This document shows positions 40,597-42,962 of a stretch of DNA of 42,962 bases, piece by piece. How positions within the stretch are numbered: position 1 is the stretch's first letter; every line of letters starts with the position of its first letter. The notes under the pieces are model-generated. The model made no database searches. It was given only the letters and a program-made list of their open reading frames with translations, and was not told the origin of the DNA. The DNA comes from Spyradenecus sp045634445 (GTDB lineage: Bacteria; Verrucomicrobiota; Kiritimatiellia; RFP12; DVOR01). The DNA lies in assembly GCA_045634445.1 (NCBI GenBank), contig JAZRAG010000107.1:1-42962 (forward strand). Direction: 5' to 3'. Made by a program: the position numbers and the translations under genes.

Positions 40597-41447
40597 CACA
40601 GCTTCTCCTCTTTAGCCTTTTTCCCTTTACGCTTGCGTTTCCCCTTACGTTCTGCGTAAGTTCCATGACCGAGTTCTGCGATTTCTTTCAACAAAGCAGA
40701 GTCTTGCCCAATCGCTACGCAGGAGAAGGTGACGTCCTTTGGTGGGGGCGGAAGATGACGCGTGTTCTTGAAGGTGGGCCTCTGCTTCGGCGGGCGCCAA
40801 TTCTTCCAGTGCAGCCTCCAATTCGCCTTCTGCTTCTGACACTTACGGGTCTCTGCGTCAGGCTTTTCTGCCGGCGTATACCATCGTGTTAACGCCTCTC
40901 GCACAGGCGCGGCATAGGTGCCAATATCATCATCGCCCAAATAGACGATGTACGTAATGGCATTTTTCGCCACAAAGGGCCAAAGCGTTTCACGGAAGGT
41001 TGTTTCAAAATTACCACCCGAGAGAAATTCCTTTTCTTTCAACGCCGTAATGAGTGCTTCGCTAGCTTCGGGTTTTGCCATATCAAAGGGGCCAATCCCC
41101 GTATGGGCCGTGTCGCCACCTTCAAAGATAACACTCACCGAGAACGGCACCCCATTTTCTCGCGTACAGGTTTGCATGCCATCGCACATCGCGGTAACCT
41201 CATCAATGAGCGTATCCCAACGTCTCCCCGGCGTCTTACGGAGTGCATCTTTGCGATTCATTGACTTTGATGCGTCAATAATCAATAGCAGATTGGCGCC
41301 TTTTTGCGGAAGATCAATCCCATAGAGCGAAATCCCATAACGCTCTTCATACGCTGCGCGGTCAAGTTGTGCTAACCCTTGCGAAGGAAGGGAAAGCCCG
41401 CCCAAACAGAGGAGCGCGCATAATCCTCGTAAAATCAATCGTTTCAC
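40596..41447 (-). CDS. Secreted VWA-domain protein with a probable frame-disrupted segment
   Basis: A 283-residue protein starting at GTG 41447 (GGAG seven bases upstream). A Sec signal peptide (about 1-26) precedes a VWA domain with MIDAS motif LLLIIDASKSM (Asp58, Ser60, Ser62). A conserved YLGDDD appears later. From about 40745 to 40842 the frame reads an odd Trp/Pro/Lys-rich stretch, while the neighbouring frame reads an acidic, Ala/Glu-rich helix. The flanking DVTFSCVAIGQ is sensible again. The tail is Lys/Arg-rich. It lies two bases after the deaminase stop and overlaps the repeat protein. The partner is unknown. Confidence 0.75.
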   Translation of the reverse strand: MKRLILRGLCALLCLGGLSLPSQGLAQLDRAAYEERYGISLYGIDLPQKGANLLLIIDASKSMNRKDALRKTPGRRWDTLIDEVTAMCDGMQTCTRENGVPFSVSVIFEGGDTAHTGIGPFDMAKPEASEALITALKEKEFLSGGNFETTFRETLWPFVAKNAITYIVYLGDDDIGTYAAPVREALTRWYTPAEKPDAETRKCQKQKANWRLHWKNWRPPKQRPTFKNTRHLPPPPKDVTFSCVAIGQDSALLKEIAELGHGTYAERKGKRKRKGKKAKEEKL

Positions 41448-41449
41448 TG

Positions 41450-42706
41450 TTATTCTCCGCGTAACTTCTTTGCCGCAGTACGTGCGGCAGCAACAATTTC
41501 CGTCTCTCCAGGGATACTACGGTTTCGCATCAAAATGCGCCCCGCGCAAATCACCGTATCCACGCACGACGAATCCCCTGCGTAGATGAAATCGGCATCA
41601 GGCGCATTGCCGGCGGCAAAAATTGGATGCGAGAGGTCCACCAAAATGGCGTCGGCATCGCAGCCCACCGCAATGCGTCCGGCGTTGGTAAAGCCCAGTG
41701 CCGCCGCCGCCACACGCGTTACCACCTCATTCACCTGCGCGAAAGGCACCGCCTCAGGCGAATCCGCCCCCAACTTCGCAGAAAGCAATGCCGCCTTCGC
41801 CTCCGCAATCATCGAGAGCCCATTATTGGAAGCCGCGCCATCGGTGCCCACCGTTACTGATACACCAGCTTTCACTGCGCGTGCCCACGGGAATGTCCCA
41901 CTGCCGAGTTTTTGATTCGACTGCGGACAATGCGCCACCGTCACGCCACGTTCGGCCATCAATGCCAAATCTTCGTCCGATACATGGCAACAGTGCGCCA
42001 AAATCGTGCCTGGTTTTAAGAGCCCGCACCGATCTAAATAGGCCATTGGAGATGTTGTCCCAAAGCGCGTTTGAGCGATGCGCGTCTCCTCGCGTGTTTC
42101 TGCCGCATGCGTATGAATGGGCAATCCCAAAGTCTCCGATAGGTCTGCGATTTCGCGCAACTGCGCTTCGGTGGTGGTATACAACGCGTGGGGTGCTAAA
42201 CACAAGTTTAACGTTGACGGCAATTCATCACGCATCTCTAAGGCGGCGTCATTCTCAATGTGGTCTGACACTTGATTCATGAACATCAATCCCACACGTG
42301 CACGCACACCCATCTCTTGTGCGACTTGCAAGATGGCGGGTTGGTGAAAATACATGTCATTAAAGGCGACACATCCCGAATGAATCGATTCCACAATGGC
42401 CAATCGCGTACCCGCTGCGACAAGCTCAGACGAAAGCCGTGCTTCTTGGGGCCAAATACGCTCTTTCAACCACGTCATAAGGGGTAAATCCTCCCCAGCG
42501 CCGCGTAAGAGCGTCATCGCGTGATGCGTATGCGTATTGTAGAAAGGCGGACGAATCAAAAATGATGCCCCCTCTAAGACCTCCTGCGCCGTCTCATCCG
42601 CCAAAGTGCCCGCTGGCTCAATCGCCGCAAAACGCCCCTCCTGAATGGCCACATCCACCCGTCCTGCGCCACCCATTAATACATCTTTAATCAAGAGATC
42701 GTACAT
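41450..42706 (-). CDS. mtaD: 5-methylthioadenosine/S-adenosylhomocysteine deaminase
   Basis: A 418-residue protein from ATG 42706, with GGAGG just upstream and an extended -10 promoter. The amidohydrolase fold carries metal-binding residues in NTHTHHAM, THAAETREE, LAHCCHV and VGTDGAASNN, the layout of MTA/SAH deaminases; the family includes other deaminases such as guanine or chlorohydrolases, so substrate is a family inference. It would turn SAH into S-inosylhomocysteine or MTA into MTI in methionine salvage. It is the first gene of an operon with the VWA and repeat proteins, which have no evident metabolic link. Confidence 0.85.
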   Translation of the reverse strand: MYDLLIKDVLMGGAGRVDVAIQEGRFAAIEPAGTLADETAQEVLEGASFLIRPPFYNTHTHHAMTLLRGAGEDLPLMTWLKERIWPQEARLSSELVAAGTRLAIVESIHSGCVAFNDMYFHQPAILQVAQEMGVRARVGLMFMNQVSDHIENDAALEMRDELPSTLNLCLAPHALYTTTEAQLREIADLSETLGLPIHTHAAETREETRIAQTRFGTTSPMAYLDRCGLLKPGTILAHCCHVSDEDLALMAERGVTVAHCPQSNQKLGSGTFPWARAVKAGVSVTVGTDGAASNNGLSMIAEAKAALLSAKLGADSPEAVPFAQVNEVVTRVAAAALGFTNAGRIAVGCDADAILVDLSHPIFAAGNAPDADFIYAGDSSCVDTVICAGRILMRNRSIPGETEIVAAARTAAKKLRGE

Positions 42707-42724
42707 CGCCACCTCCGTACAACT

Positions 42725-42730
42725 ATTATA
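42725..42730 (-). promoter_or_regulatory. Extended -10 promoter of the mtaD operon
   Basis: Minus strand: TGGTATAAT, a perfect TATAAT (42730-42725) with the TG extension. The start should be near 42718, 12 bases before the ATG. The -35 region is poor, as expected for an extended -10 promoter. Confidence 0.75.
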
Positions 42731-42869
42731 CCACAAAAAACGAGCACCTGACGGCACAGAAACTAACCACCAAACACACTGAAAAGTGCACAATGTATTT
42801 GCGCAGGTAAAAAGGTGAAGCCAAAGAAGATAGTTCAACAGTCAAGGAAAATGAAGGGAGACATCTCTG

Positions 42870-42961
42870 CGCCCCCCGGGGGGCGGCGCGGAAAAATGAA
42901 AAATGTCAGTATTCCTGCTATGATTTGTGTTGCGAAAAATAACAAAGGAAGGAATACTGAC
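42870..42961. other. GC palindrome and inverted repeat at the window edge
   Basis: A perfect 16-bp palindrome, CGCCCCCCGGGGGGCG, spans 42870-42885. A 12-bp inverted repeat, GTCAGTATTCCT (42905-42916) and AGGAATACTGAC (42950-42961), encloses a 33-base loop that contains TATGAT (42919-42924), a possible -10 box. The next gene lies outside the window to the right. The repeat may be an operator, an attenuator or the end of a mobile element. Confidence 0.5.
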
Positions 42962-42962
42962 G

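Overview
The window is a chromosomal segment of an anaerobic, probably diderm bacterium. Evidence for anaerobic life is a glycyl-radical pyruvate formate-lyase and an operon for a ferredoxin-linked 2-oxoacid oxidoreductase. Lipobox and Sec signal peptides and an AlgI-type O-acyltransferase fit a diderm envelope. RNase HIII, a stand-alone IMP cyclohydrolase, a two-domain HU-like protein and the style of the PNPase C-terminus point weakly to the PVC group (Kiritimatiellota, Lentisphaerota or Verrucomicrobiota). That placement is inference. Most genes are housekeeping and look vertically inherited. Promoters are sigma70-like and easy to read: TTGACA/TATAAT with 17-18 bp spacers, or extended -10 boxes.

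Layout. 1-38 is the last codons of rplL with its terminator. 654-4710 (+) holds a VWA protein, a sigma region-4-only protein with a perfect consensus promoter, an N-formylglutamate amidohydrolase homologue, a secreted CxxC/CxxC protein and a lipoprotein. 4916-6520 is a CoA-disulfide reductase/rhodanese fusion, tail to tail with an HU-like gene whose promoter sits below four 17-bp palindromes spaced exactly 22 bp apart. 7658-13910 (-) carries a HIRAN-domain protein, an orphan V-ATPase K-like proteolipid, a DEAD-box helicase, rpsI-rplM and a MarC protein. 14007-18950 (-) carries a flavoprotein, a PHP phosphoesterase, and the operon ferredoxin - vorB - (beta+gamma fusion) - purH (cyclohydrolase only). 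A secreted nuclease follows, then pflB.

23230-28572 is the most unusual part. Behind pnp lies a two-gene O-acylation cassette (MBOAT plus SGNH-like partner). It is preceded by a long palindromic leader and followed by a second, 89% identical copy of the last 115 bp of the pnp locus (final codons plus terminator). The differences between the copies are only synonymous, in the terminator loop, or in the spacer. This looks like an insertion at the pnp 3' end that brought its own pnp tail.

28843-29118 is a tRNA operon (Met-CAT with a swapped T-loop pair, then two identical Asn-GTT genes). After it, all on the minus strand, come a MATE exporter, the operon argF-pyrB-rnhC-aroA, rpmE-prfA-djlA, mutS (nearly leaderless), and an operon of MTA/SAH deaminase, secreted VWA protein and 20-residue-repeat protein. 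The VWA gene has a roughly 100-bp stretch that reads sensibly only in another frame. The window ends in a GC palindrome and a 12-bp inverted repeat ahead of the next gene.
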